From Camellia lanceoleosa (Eukaryota > Streptophyta > Magnoliopsida > Ericales > Theaceae), in the NCBI GenBank assembly GCA_025200525.1, contig CM045767.1, forward strand, positions 7,547,273 through 7,611,272: a stretch of 64,000 bases of DNA, in the 5' to 3' direction. The notes under the pieces were generated by a model. The model worked only from the letters and a program-made list of their open reading frames with translations. It was not told the origin of the DNA and made no database searches. Below are positions 43,546-56,793 of this stretch, piece after piece (the stretch's first letter is position 1; the number at the start of each line of letters is the position of its first letter). The position numbers and the translations under genes are program-made.

Positions 43546-46500
43546 GATTAGTAGTAAGATATAGTCCATAAGAATCATATTTGTTTAGAGAAATGACCAT
43601 GGGAGCAAATGTCGTCCATAAAAAGCAACTCTCATGCAAAGATCGTTTTGATAAAATTTATTTGTGATTTACACTCTAGTTTGTTTGAGAGGAAAATATT
43701 TTCTAATGGAAGAAATATTTTTACGGTGAAAATATTTCTATGTTTGGTGGTGGTGGTGGTAGGACAATGAGGTGGAGATGGAGGTGGATGTGGAGGTGGC
43801 GGCATGGTGGTGGGGTGGTGGTGGCGGTGATGGACACGTGGTAGTGGTAACATTGGTGTGGCGGTGGAGGTAAGAATGGTTGTGGTTAAGGTGGAGGTGA
43901 GAACATAGTTGCAAGCGAGGCGGGGGGAGGGGAGTGGGTGAAGCGTGGCCCTTAGAGGAGTTAAATGAATTAGGCGCTTATGTATTGTATTTTTATTAAT
44001 TATATTTTATTTATTATAATAAATAAAAAGGAATCATAAATTATGTTAAAAATAAATAAAAAAATAAAAATTAGATGTTTTATTTTATAAAATTTTAAGA
44101 TTTTTTTTATTATATATGATTTAAATAAATTTCTTTTGAACAATTAGATGATTTATTTTATTTTATTATATGTTAAAAGGTTACAAAATAATAAATTACA
44201 TCAAAAAATATAAAAAAATAATAAATAAAAAATTATATTATAGATAAAATAAATAATTTTTTATTTTAGACATAAAAATTACAGTATTTTATAATAAATT
44301 ATATTAAATATGATAAATATTATAATTTATAAATTATATTATATATATTATATAAAACAAAATCAAATATGAAAGCGAGGAGAGAGAGAGGAGATAGCGA
44401 GAATAGATCGAGAGAGAAACAAGGGAAGCAAGCAGAGATGAAGAGAGAGACAAGCGACCTAGGGAAGCTTGAAGAAGGGCGAAGACTAGGGCTTGAAGGG
44501 AAGTCAAAGAGCGGCGAGATGAAGTCGTCAAATAGATGAACCAAGCTAGCGACCTGGTTCTTTCACTTGCCGCCTCTCAAGAGTGCTTCCTTCTACGCGC
44601 CAGTTCATGTTTCCCTCCCCTGATCATGTCAGCGATTCTACTGTGATTTTTCCTCAAAAGCAAGTGTGCTTATTTCTCGAGTCATCACCGTCTGAAGGGC
44701 GATTCTGCTACTAAGTAGTGTTGAGAATGGTGGTGGTGGATTGTTTTCATAGAAAGAAAAAGAGTAGAGGAACACTTGTTCATGACACCAATGGCGAAAC
44801 ATTTGCTTTTGTGGCTTGACTTTTAAATCCTTGCTTCGGAGAGGCGAATAGCCCTCTGATGCTCGTACTCTGCGGTTTTGAATCTAATTTCACAAGTGCA
44901 ATATGAAATAGATAGACCGGCACCAAATAGTACCAATCCTAGCAAATCTTTTGAAAAAATTGATTTTTGAATCAAATTACCCGAATATGGATTGCTTTGC
45001 GGATCTGATGCATCCACTAAATATTTTGAAAAATTTAGGAAACCCGGGACTCGTGCCAGGCCCACATAATACTTGCATCATCACCAAGATTATCTCGGTT
45101 GGTTAAAGAACTTAGGTATGAGAGGGAAGGTCATGAATTGACACCCCGCTCGCCCAATCAAGATTAGCCTCAACTAATCATGTTATGAATCTTATTCACA
45201 TTATATGCTCTTGTTACGGTTTTGTTAGGCTATCATTACTATGTGATACTTTTTACACAAGTATAGACTATCTCTTAAGAATTGGAACACTTGATTCATA
45301 TTTGTTTTGCAAAATTGTTTTGAATATGTACCACTTGAAAAAATGATCATATGAACATTACTCAAATCATTCCAATTCAAACAATTAGCCTTCATCCAGA
45401 GGGCATTCAAGCAATTATAGCATTTAAGCGATTAGCCTCATGGCAAGCATGCTAAACATGAAAACATCACACTCATGCAATATGCTAAAACACAAAATGC
45501 TCACCTAGTACTCGAGGCAAGCCAAAAGAAAAAGAGTTAGAAAAAATGCATGATCCTAACTATGCACTATGACTAATGCAACACATGCGATATGCAACTA
45601 ATAGGCTCGGCTACTAATACGACATATGAATCAATTAAATAGCATGCGGTCTAAGCATGTATTCAAAGAAGTATTTAAACTAACAATGTAAGTTAGAATG
45701 ATGAACCGAGCCTTGGTGCATGCAATACAAATGGATGCAAACATGAAGCATGCTAAACAAAAGCGTGATGCTTTAATCTAACCATAAGTAAGTAGTTAAA
45801 TAAAAGGGAGAAAAGGCGTGGGGTTAGAAAACATACAAAGCGAAATGAATTACTAACTAGCTAGCTAACTAATTAAAGCTAAGCTAATTAAGCTAACTAT
45901 TACAAAAGCGAAATGAATTTAGCTAGACTCTTAACTAATTATTACAACAACAAATGAATTACTAACTAATTAATATCAACACTTTACAAAATTGACTAGC
46001 TACAACCACTTAATTACAACAAATATCTAAACTAAATATTTAAACTTAAGCATGCTCGATATGGGAATGCTCATGCATGCTCGGTTTCCACTCGAAAAAA
46101 GGCCTTTGTTTTGTTTTCGAGAAAGCCTCTGTTTCATAATAGAACACTTTCACCGTTGCCACTTCGGAATAATTACGCTCTGCTCAAAAGCACTTCTTTG
46201 AATTTTGCATCAATGGGTAGCTAGGAGTGAGGGCCTACCGACAACCGGTGATAATGGTACGGCCATCAAAAGGTGGCTGTAGCCATAAAGTAGCCTACCG
46301 AGCCCGCCTGAGTTCATCTTCTTTATGTGAAGAACAAAGCAGAGCATGCAGGGGGTATTCTCAAGGTTGTTTGCACAACTCACCCCTCCTTTTCATGAAC
46401 AAATGAAAGGAGTAATAAACTTTCAGTCCACAAACCATTAACTCAAGCAATTTTATTGCATGATGGCTCATGAACCAAAATGTGCAATTTCAATAAATGA

Positions 46501-49500
46501 AACAAAATAAGACTCAAACCTCCTCCCTTTCGTGAATTGATCAAGGGAAGTGATGACCTTGGAGACTTGAATCATTTCATCACTAGTAAGTATGAAATGG
46601 CCCAAGTTTCCATGTGTTCAATTAACGTCAGATTGAACCTGACACTTTTTATTATCTTGCGACTTTTTAGCCCCATTTTATTACTCCATTTTAGATTACC
46701 ATCCATTGTTTAATTCATTGGGTCAATGGTGAGCTTAAGTCCTCTAATGGAAAGAGGGCTCCAAACCAAGTGTTGTCTTAGGCAAAAAGAGACATCATAC
46801 CGTTGCTAATCAACCCCAAAGGGATTAAACCATTAAGCATGATATCTCAATCTTATACTTTAACAAATAAGTAGTTTGAACCACTTTCAAAAGCAAAACA
46901 AAAGCCAAGAAATGAGGGAGGTTGCAGAGGTGATTAAGAGTTATCACAAGTATGGAAAGCCATAAATAAATGCAATCAACTCAAAATGAGATGGTGTCTA
47001 AAGCCTAAAACACCAAACTTATGAGGACAATTACACTATAAGCATGCAAAACAAAAGCTCAAATGCAACTATCAACCAAAAACAATGCTAAAATAGTTTA
47101 AAAACAACCTAAAACATCTTGGAGTTAAGCCAAAAATAGCTAGATTAATAAGCTAAAACATAACACAAGCTAGGCTAGTGAGCAAGACACAAGGAGGAGG
47201 CTAACCCCTCCAAGTTGAACTTCAAAACATGATTTTTGGCCAAGTAGCTGTAAAAAATAGTGTTTAAAAGCTCAAAACTAGATACTAAAAGGATGGGAAA
47301 CACAAGGAAAATGCCTTTAAAACCAAGTGCAAATAAGATTGGATCACCCTCAACCTTTAATAGCCTTAAAACCCAAGCTTCATCTAAAAATACAGAGTTT
47401 TACAGCCCAAAAATAGTGGGAAAAGGTGAAAAAACAAGTGGTGTAAAGATGGTGCAAAAGAAAGAGAAGGTATACCTCTTGAAGATGAATGAACCCTTAA
47501 GTCATAAACCACTAATTTGACACTCTCAAGTGCTTCAAGAGCTCAAATTCAAGCTAAAATCACCTCAACAACAAGCTCTCTAGGTTTGGTTTAGAGTGCT
47601 TAGGCAAAGGCTATGCAAATAAAAAGGGAGAAAGAGAATTGTGTAGAGAGAGGAATTTTTCAAAATTATTTCCTCACTCTTAAATGTTTCTAACCACGAA
47701 AAGCAAGAAGAGAATTGTGTAGAGTGCTTAGGCAAAGGCTATGCAAATAAAAAGGAGAAAGAGAATTGTGTAGAGAGAGAATTTTCAAAATTATTTCCTC
47801 ACTCTTAAATGTTTCTAACCAAGCAAGAAGAGGTCCTCTATATATGAAAAAGCAGTCCCTCGTTGAAAATATCTATATAAAGACGTTTGGAGCATTTGGA
47901 GGACATCGGCAAAAATATCTGGGCTTTACACCATTGGCCGGCGAGAAGTGGTGGCGATCGTCCTGAATGGCGGTGTCGCCACACCGACCTAAAAATCACT
48001 TCTAGGCCCAACTTCAAATGGGCATATCTCCTTTATCCGGACTCGGTTTTAGGTCATTTTTAAGTTTAAATTGAATCCCCGAAAATCTACTTTGCAATGG
48101 TGGCAGCCTCACATCTAAATTCTAAGTGTGCAAAGAGATATGCTTATTTTAGTGAAGGTTGCTTAGTTTTATCTTAGCAGGATTGATTCTAACCCGAGCG
48201 ACCATATCTCCCTCGTCGGACTCGGCTTTAGGAGATTCTTGATCTAAATTGAAGCGCCTTGAAGTCCATTTTCCAATGGTGGTGTCCTAACAACTAAAGT
48301 CTAAGTGTTCAAAGAGATAGGCCTGATTTAGTGAAGGCTGCCCAATTCTCTATTAACGGTTTCATGCCTAACTTCTTCCCCAACTACTTGTCTTCCCTCT
48401 CCTCCAATTTTCTTCAACTCCAAACCTATAAATAATAGGTTTAAAAGATTTTTCAAAGAGTTCACCTCTCTTCCATTAATTTCCACTTTGTCCTTGCTCG
48501 GTTTACGAAAAGTGTAATATTTTAAATGAAATGCGAGCCTCGAAACATCGTAGAAACATTTTTAAAAATATTTTGAAAAAGAGCGTTTTAAGGTCTAAAA
48601 TAGTTTTGGTCCAAAATGGGGTGTAAGGTTGGGATTTAGAAGCTCTTCTTGTTGAAGAAATCAAACATTTGCACAACATAACTTTCATCATCAGTGATCA
48701 ATTAGTGGCGATCAATCGATTGGTGCCCAGTCTTAAGGGTTGTTAACAATGGAGTGTCTCTGATTTGCCCTCTTTGATAGAACTCAAAGTCATGAAATAA
48801 CGTGAGTGAATGTCAAAGTCCATAGACAACCCATTTTGACAAGGCCATAAGACTTGGGCAAACAAACAAAATCAGATGCTATTGATTGAACCGAGTGTTG
48901 CTTCGTATCCGTTGCAAGAAATCAAACCAGCGTAGTTCAGGGGCAAAATGAGAAATGATACACAATTGTAATGAAATCATGCAAATGAGATATAATGTAA
49001 CGAAATGATCAAACCACAAGCAGTGCAAAACCACACAAATACCATAAAGGGGTGGAGATGCAAAATCAGACTATGTTTTATATAGAAAAAGTGGGCACAG
49101 TCGAGCGATGCCTAACAGGCTAAAGTGCCTACATCCTCAATCTTGGCCTCGGTATAACATGGATGCTTACATAATAGAACCATGTTTTAGCGTGAAAAAA
49201 GGTCGAGGACATGCAAAACTATGTTTTAGTAGAAAGAGAACAAGCGATTGGATGGGATGATATAAGTAAGGAATGATCTGCTTTGGGAAAAGGTAATGAT
49301 CCTAAATCTGAATGCAACAAGACAAAATCGATGCAATGGATGCAATGGATCACGATGAATAAGGTGCAAGCCAAACTCGTCTTACCTAGAAAATGCATGG
49401 ACACAAAACAAACCACGTCTAACACGGAAAAGGTGCGACACCCTCAATCTTGGCCTCGGTAGCATGGGTACTTATATGTGAGAATCATGTTTCAGCGAGG

Positions 49501-50108
49501 AAAGGTATGAGCACATGCCAAACTAAGCAACTTGGAAAGGATCGCGCGATAAAATGGATAATGTTGTCTTGAATCGATAGATAATGTAGTAGATGCATGT
49601 GATAAATGTAATAGGTAATAATGGATATGATGTAGTAGCTAGGAAGTGGTGCCTTACAAAGTACCTAGTAGGGGTAATTGGTGATGACTCGACTCATGCT
49701 CTTGGAGATCTTCCGCTTCTTCTTGGTTTCAAGACTTCTTCCTTCATCTTGCGGCTTCCAAACCACAGTGCAACTTTCCTATTCTCAGCAGGGTGACAAA
49801 CTAGGTTGGTTTAGTATCCAAAATTGAGGTGCATACAAGCTACCTCAACCTATAGAACTGCCATACAAATTTCAAAGGCGATGATATAACCACAGGTATT
49901 TAAGCAGGACTTTAGTCTCGAAAATCCGAACCTTTGCGTTCTAGGCCTCCGTCATTCGAACTCTAGTTTTCACCATCTCGGTTGGTCTCCTAAGAACTCA
50001 CTTTGCAAACACAGTTAGGTGGCTATACTAGTGCTTGAAGCCATTGAGACATGACAAACACCAAAGGAATTGTGCCTTTAGAGGATTTAAAGTCTCCTAG
50101 ACACGTGA

Positions 50109-50535
50109 GTGCACAAGGCGATTGCAAGGTGAATGCACAAAAATAAGCCTTGAGCAGGATGCATAAAATAGTGCGGTGAGGGGGCACAAGGCGATTGTGA
50201 TATAAGGTGCACAAAATAGTGCGAGCAAGGTGTACAAGATAGTGCGAATGGGGATGCACAAGATAGCGCGATACAAAGGATCATAAGATAGCCCGATACA
50301 AGGGATCGCAAGATAGCGATACAATAGAGTCGCAAGATAGTGCGATACAAGGGTGCGCCAAGATAGCGCGATGCACAAGATAGTGTGAACAAGGTGCACA
50401 AGATAGTGCGATTCACAAGATAGTACGAGCAAGGTGAAATGCACAAGATAATGCGAACAAAGGCGCACAAGATAGTGTGAACAACATGCCAAGATAGTGC
50501 GATACAAAATGTATGATTGTGCGATAGATGCAGCG
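50109..50535. repeat. Minisatellite, second copy
   Basis: The same GCACAAGATAGTGCGA-type array as 11798-12256, with several units shortened (for example GGATCATAAGATAGCCC for GGATGCGCAAGATAGCCC). Confidence 0.85.
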
Positions 50536-51220
50536 AGTGAGATTATTGTGTGATAGATGCCTGAGAATGATTGTGTGATAAATGCACAGTGTGACAGGTT
50601 TATAAAGCAATACATTGACAATGCATGTTCCATGCAAGATGAATAACCGATGTATGAGGTTAATTTGAAAGCATGCTCTATGCAAGAAGCATGAAACAAG
50701 AGCATATTCTATGCAAAATTTGAAAGCATATTCTATGCATGAATCATAAGCGATGCAAGGCGCGCATGCAACATAAGTATATGTGAAAATGCACATCCTA
50801 TGCAACATAAGAGAACATGTAATTTTGATAGAGCGATAGATTGAACAAAAGATGTTGTTGGCAACAACCTCCGATTTACTCCTCGGAGACTTTGTAACAT
50901 GCTCAAAAGGATATATCTGTTCATATTGGCAAGAAACATCTGCAAAATTTGCTTTGATCGCCATTCGACTGAAGCGGGCTTTAACTCGGGGTCGAGGTAC
51001 ACTCATACTCGGAAGAAATGGTGAGGCACGAGAAGGTGCACACGGAATCGATCTTTGAATTTCTTTGAAGTTGGAAACACACTAAGATGCTCTAAATTTT
51101 CCTATTTTTGCTTTGTAGTCAAAACCCATGGAGCTTGAATGAGTCCGTGTTCTATTGCTCTCTTCGATCGGGGTTGGTCCTGCGGTTTATGAGAGAAAGA
51201 ATCATATTTTGTACACCATG

Positions 51221-51810
51221 TTAGGAATGACATAGCACTTTGAGCACAAAATGATTTATTTTTGAAATTGAAATTGAAATGAGTTCTAGGCACCCTTTTT
51301 CTCGCGCATTTTCAAAGCTTGAGAGATTCATGAAAAGAGGATGGAAAGTTCGGGCTTGGGGCGATGTTGAAGTGGTTGGTCTTTGGCTATTATCGGGAAA
51401 AGGGTTTTTGATAGGCATGGTGGCGGTGTTTATTTCTAAGCATTTCCGGTTGTGCTATCCTTTGGTAGTAGCATTGGAATTGCAAACAACATTCTCCTTC
51501 ATAAGCTCATTACCTTCCACAATGAGCCCTTGTTTGATGGCATCCTTGATTTGAACCCCAATTTCAAAGAGGTCCGTGAAGTTGAATATCGTTTTTTGCA
51601 ATATCTCGAAGCACTAGCCATGTCTTCTTTGCGGTGAATCTCTTGATTGTTGAAGATGAATCGATAAATCCTCTAGATTTGTCGGAGGTGAGCCATGATA
51701 GAGGTAGATGGTGGAGTGCTTTCTGAGCAGTGATCTGGTGGTAAATCTTAGGAATAGTGGAGAATTGAGCCTTATGCGGTTCTTCTTTTCCTTGCCTTGG
51801 CGAAGAGACC
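51221..51810 (-). pseudogene. gag: Degenerate gag, second copy
   Basis: Counterpart of 12919-13515. The ARTFHPLFMNLSSFENAREKG stretch (51320-51385) shows a frame change inside the conserved Gag motif relative to copy 1. The N-terminal part (51690-51810) is scrambled. It is broken in more places than copy 1, probably partly through consensus error. Confidence 0.65.
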
Positions 51811-52553
51811 TTTGGTTGCCTTTAAACTAAATTTACGTCCCTACTTGAAGTCTATTGACACAACTCAATTACATGGGGATATTAGAACCTTTTGAAGCTA
51901 TGGTTCTAGGACTACCTTGCAAAAGAAAGCAGAATGACACCTCGGCCCAATTTCACTAGAGCGAATGTGATCCTGTTGAATGATTGTACTCTCTATCTTG
52001 AATTCTACCCCAAAATAGATACCAACTTGCAAGCTGATATGCACATTCTGTACAATTTCCTTTGTAAAGAACATACCAATTAAGTGAGAGCCAAAACACC
52101 CATATAAGGAGTAAGGTTACCATGTCCTAGTTTAAATCGGAACTAGGGTTCACTATTCAAACAAAGCGGTTTTCACTAAATTCTGCATTTTGGTAAGCAT
52201 CCTGTTCTAGTTTGGAACAATCTCTATGGCTTTACTATATGCAATTAGGCCAAATGGTCAAAAGGGGGTACCTCAGCAAGACTACCTAATATAGCTCTCA
52301 CACCTAACATCGAGAAGTGAAAGGAGGATCAACTGGTACAGCGGTAGTCCAGATCTAAGGGTTGTGTTCCCATCATGGCAGAGCCTGTGACCGGTTAGCC
52401 TTTTGGCAAGCTTTTAGGCAAGCCTCCGGCAAACCGTCCAGAAATAGCAGATAGCAGACATAGTGACTTAAACGCGCCAATGCTAATGCAATGCAAAGAA
52501 ACATTTAAGTGTAGATAAAATTTCACATCATGAATTTCAAGTCAAGTTCTCTA

Positions 52554-52572
52554 AAGTCCCAGTGATGCGCGA
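52554..52572 (-). other. Altered primer binding site, second copy
   Basis: Where copy 1 has TCCCCAGCAGAGTCGCCAGAAAC, this copy has only TCCCAGTGATGCGCGAAAC. The strongest functional motif of the element is unrecognisable, although the sequence just upstream (52150-52550) is almost identical between copies. Confidence 0.8.
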
Positions 52573-53162
52573 AACTATAGCTCGACTTTTTCGTGCCCCT
52601 TTGGAAGGCGAATAGCCCTCTGATGTCGAGACTCACGGTTCTAAATATGATCTCACAAGTGCAATGTGAAATAGATAAACACTAAAGAGTGTCAATTCGA
52701 CAAATCTTTTGGAAAATCAATTTTGAATTAAATTGCCAAATATGAATTTCTATGCCAAATACAAAGTAGCCACCTAAATATTTTGGAAAATTTAGAAAAC
52801 CCATGACTCGTGCCAAAGGCCACATATCCATCATCACCAAGATTGTCTCGGTTAGAGAACTTAGATGCGAAAGGGAAGGTCATGAATTGAGCACCCTGCT
52901 CGTCCGATCAATGATCGACCTCTACTAATCACAATATGAATCGTATTTACATTATATGCTTTTGTTCTAGTTTATTAGGCTAGCATTACTATGTGATCTT
53001 TTACACAAGTATAGACTATCTTGCAAGAATTGGAACACTTAATTCATTTTTGTTTGCAAAATTGTTTTGAATATGTACCACTTAAAAAAGTGATGCATAT
53101 GAACATTACTCAAATCATTCAATTCAAGAATAGCCTTCATCCACGAGCATTTAAGCAATTCT

Positions 53163-56100
53163 TGTAATGACCCCAAAATCATTATAAGAAATCACTTTTA
53201 TTTACCTATGAGATGATGTGGTTTAATTTAATTATATCTATTAGAATTGAAGCATTATCGGTTGAGTTCTGGACTTAAAATGGAAATTACCGACCTTTAT
53301 GGGTTCAAAAATCAAAATTTAGTACTTGGATATGTTAATAGAATTTTGGAATTATTTGGGAAAATTAATTTGAAATCTAATTTTATCGATTCGTTCTTTG
53401 GGCGTTTGGGTGGTTAACTTTATCTGCCAAATCGAAGGCCTAGAGGCTTGAAACCGAACAGGGGACATATTTATGCTCAACACAATTTTATAGTCATCTA
53501 GGACGTTTAATTGAAATTTGATTTTTAGCGATTAAATGAGGCGTGTTTGGCTATTACTATTGTTAAAAGCTTAGGTGTTGGTTATATGTATATATGGTTA
53601 TGCTATGTGAGTGGTGAACTTATCATTTGGAAGTCAAATAAAACATTTGGGGGAGAAAGAAGAGAACCGTGAGAGAGAGGGAGGGAAGAAGAGGCAAGCT
53701 TCTCTAATCAACACTCATGGGGTTTTGAAGATGCATGAAGAGGGTTGAAGAAAGAAAAAGAAGATCATCCATGGGAAGCTTGGGAGAAATTGAAGAAAGC
53801 TAAGAGAAAGACAAGGATGGAACTAACGTATGATCATCTATCTTGAATCCTTAGGTTTAAAGCATCAATTACATGAAATCAAGTTGATATGGAAGATGTG
53901 AGCTTTGAACCCCAACCATGGCTATTTGGTGCTCGTGTTCTTGTGTTTGGGAATTGAATAATATTTTAAGGTTATGATGTTTGATGGAGAATAAATATGT
54001 GAAATTGGTCATGTATTAAAGGGTTTTGGGCTTTGATTTACATGTAATTAAGGTTTGATTTTGAAAATGAAAAGTCCCAAATTTTCAGCCATTTTTGGAC
54101 TGCAAACTGTCCAGGGCCACACGTGCGGCACTGGTCACCCTGCGTCTTGAGGACAGCTCTGTCGACCAACCGAATAGGCACATCTTTTGCATCCGGACTC
54201 CGTTTTGAGTGATTCTTGAGCCTAAAATCAATCCCCGGAAGTCTAGTTTCCAAAGGCAGTGGTTTCACTCCCAAATTCGAAATACAGAAATAGTTATGTC
54301 CAAATTAGTGACGACTGGTCACTTTACATCAACGATTTTGCCCATTTCTTCACTTAAACCATTTCCCATCAATTCCTCCTATTTTCTAAGATATGGATTA
54401 CACCTTATTAAAGCATAATGAGTGGTACCACCATGACTAATTGATCAAGTGATCAAAGAGAATAAGTAAAGGATCGAGTATAACCTCATATTATGTGTTG
54501 TGCATTGTAATTGTAGATCGAGACGAGGACATTGTACCATTACCACCGGGAACCGATCACTGTGAGTAGTAGTACGGTAGTTGTATGTTCAAATATCGTT
54601 ATTAATTCTTATTAATTCTTATTGTGATACTACATTCCTTGCAAGTAATTATGTTAACAATAGATTGAGTTGGAAGAAGCATTATTGTGCAGTACACTCT
54701 AACATCTTGTTCTCTGCAAGTTAGCTATAGTGACTCTTGACGAATAAAGGGAACGTATAAGCACTATGGAACCATGGTATTCACGCATCTCTGAACTAAT
54801 CCCGTCTGTAAATGTGCTTACCTCTCCCTATTAATTATCGGGAATGTTCTGTTAAATTTACGTTGATTATGTTAACGCATGTGAATGACGTAATAGTGAT
54901 CGTTAATACTTTGTACTTACATGTCAACTATGTTAATATATATACGAACGATTAAATGAAGGTGTATGCTATGGATTACAAGATCAAGTGAGCCATACAA
55001 TCTCTTAACGAATAATGAGAAATTATGTTCATTCTTGAAGAATCAGAGTAATGGAAAAGCTATGTGTAACCATGTGAATTAGAAGTTATTGGTTTTTGGT
55101 TATGGTTATGTTACATATGAATTGCAGTTGTTCAGACTCTACAATATAAGTGCAAGGTTCATATTGTAGTGTGACCCTCATGGGAATGTGAATTATTTTC
55201 TTTTAGTAAGCCTCGATAATAAAATAATATGACAAGAAATGCTTTATTTGACATATTCGTTGTGAATCCGAATGATTGTCCATCTATATAATTATATTCA
55301 AGGCATCCCTTGCACAAGTTCTCGGTATAGGGGAATTCCTTTATGTGGACTAACAAAAGTGCTTATTACGAGACAAGCAAGTAAAATTCTGATTTACATT
55401 TTACAATTCAAGCTTAATGCATATATCTGAATTTATTTGGTTATAGTATGACATGGTATGTATGGTTTGGTCTATAAGACCCATATGAACTTGAAGTTAT
55501 TTTGTTGTGTTACATATGGTGATATTGAATCTATGGCACCAACGCAAAGATTTAACATCATTATGTGACCCACATGAGAATGAGAATTATTCTCCCTTTG
55601 TTAAGTGAGCGATAATGACAAGATATGACAAAAAATACTCCTTATTGATGTACCATGTAGAATTAAGTATGAATTACGATTTTGTTTGTGATTCAAGCTT
55701 AATGACTATGCATGACTTTGTTTCCATTTATATATGACATGATATGTGTGGTTTGATGCATAAAACCTATGAATTACGGTATGGAGCAAAGTCTTTGTCT
55801 GAACTAAGTCTTTAATCGAGTCACTTGAGAATCGTCACGAACCACCTCTTGAGTCCATACATATGTGAACTAATTTGAAAGCCGATATAGAAAGTTATAA
55901 GGCCTATAGCGTTATGTGAAAGATACAATATGTCAAATTATGAAAGATATAATTTGTGAAGATATGAAAGGCATAACCTTGTGAATTTGTGAACTTATGG
56001 TAGAGGCCAACTTGTGAATTATGAAATTATGAGGCCGAGGCCAACTTGTGAAGTATGAATCGTAACTTGTGAAACTATGAATTTCAAAGGAGGCCCATTT

Positions 56101-56793
56101 GTGAAGTTGTGCAACTAAGTTAAGCCAAGGGCTAATTTGTGAATATGTGAACCGTCAGGCCAAGGGCCAATCTGTGAAGTTATGAGCAAACAAGACAATT
56201 CTGAAATGTGTATGCGGAATCGGACTAACCCAGGATTTTTGCGTTACTTATGTAATTAGATGAATGTGTACATTGTGAATAAGTTAAGTTAATCTTTAAA
56301 TTGTTTATGTACTCATTCCTTGAGCTTGACTCACTTTGTGTTATGTCTGTTTTACGTAGGCACTCCACATGGAGGTCGATTTTAACCCATGGCATCCGTG
56401 CCTCTCTTGTCAACCTCGGGGTGTCGAGCATAAGTGAAGGCTGACTCATTTTGCTAAGTTTTGATTTTACACTATGATTATGCATTTAAGGTTGATGTAT
56501 ATATAATTCCTTTGCTGTGCATGTTGTTTCGCCCAATTCTAATTTGGGTCTATATATATATATATATGTACATAGCTAATTCTCTTATGCAAATCCTTTG
56601 TATGTTTATTTGCTTTATGTTACATTGATCCTAGCATGATAGTGGTCGCTCAATGGATGCAGTTCTTTTATTTCTGTTAATTTATATTGGTAAATGCTTC
56701 CGTTTAGGCCCCATATGATATCTATACCAGGTTATGCGTCCGTTTCTGCGTAGGTCATGCCCAAACTTTTAGGGGCAAGTTTGGGGCGTGACA
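53163..56793 (+). mobile_element. LTR E, second copy
   Basis: It starts TGTAATGACCCCAAAAT and ends TTTGGGGCGTGACA, followed by ATTTG as in copy 1. The G-box palindromes are damaged (54117-54152), while 54380-55200 is nearly identical to copy 1. Confidence 0.85.

Noticed and set aside
43441..43560. Gap of only about 36 bp inferred from AGGCC before the Ns matching AAGGCC at 5167-5172
   Set aside because: A five-base match is too weak; it is compatible with the left contig ending at the same MITE-like terminus but could be chance.
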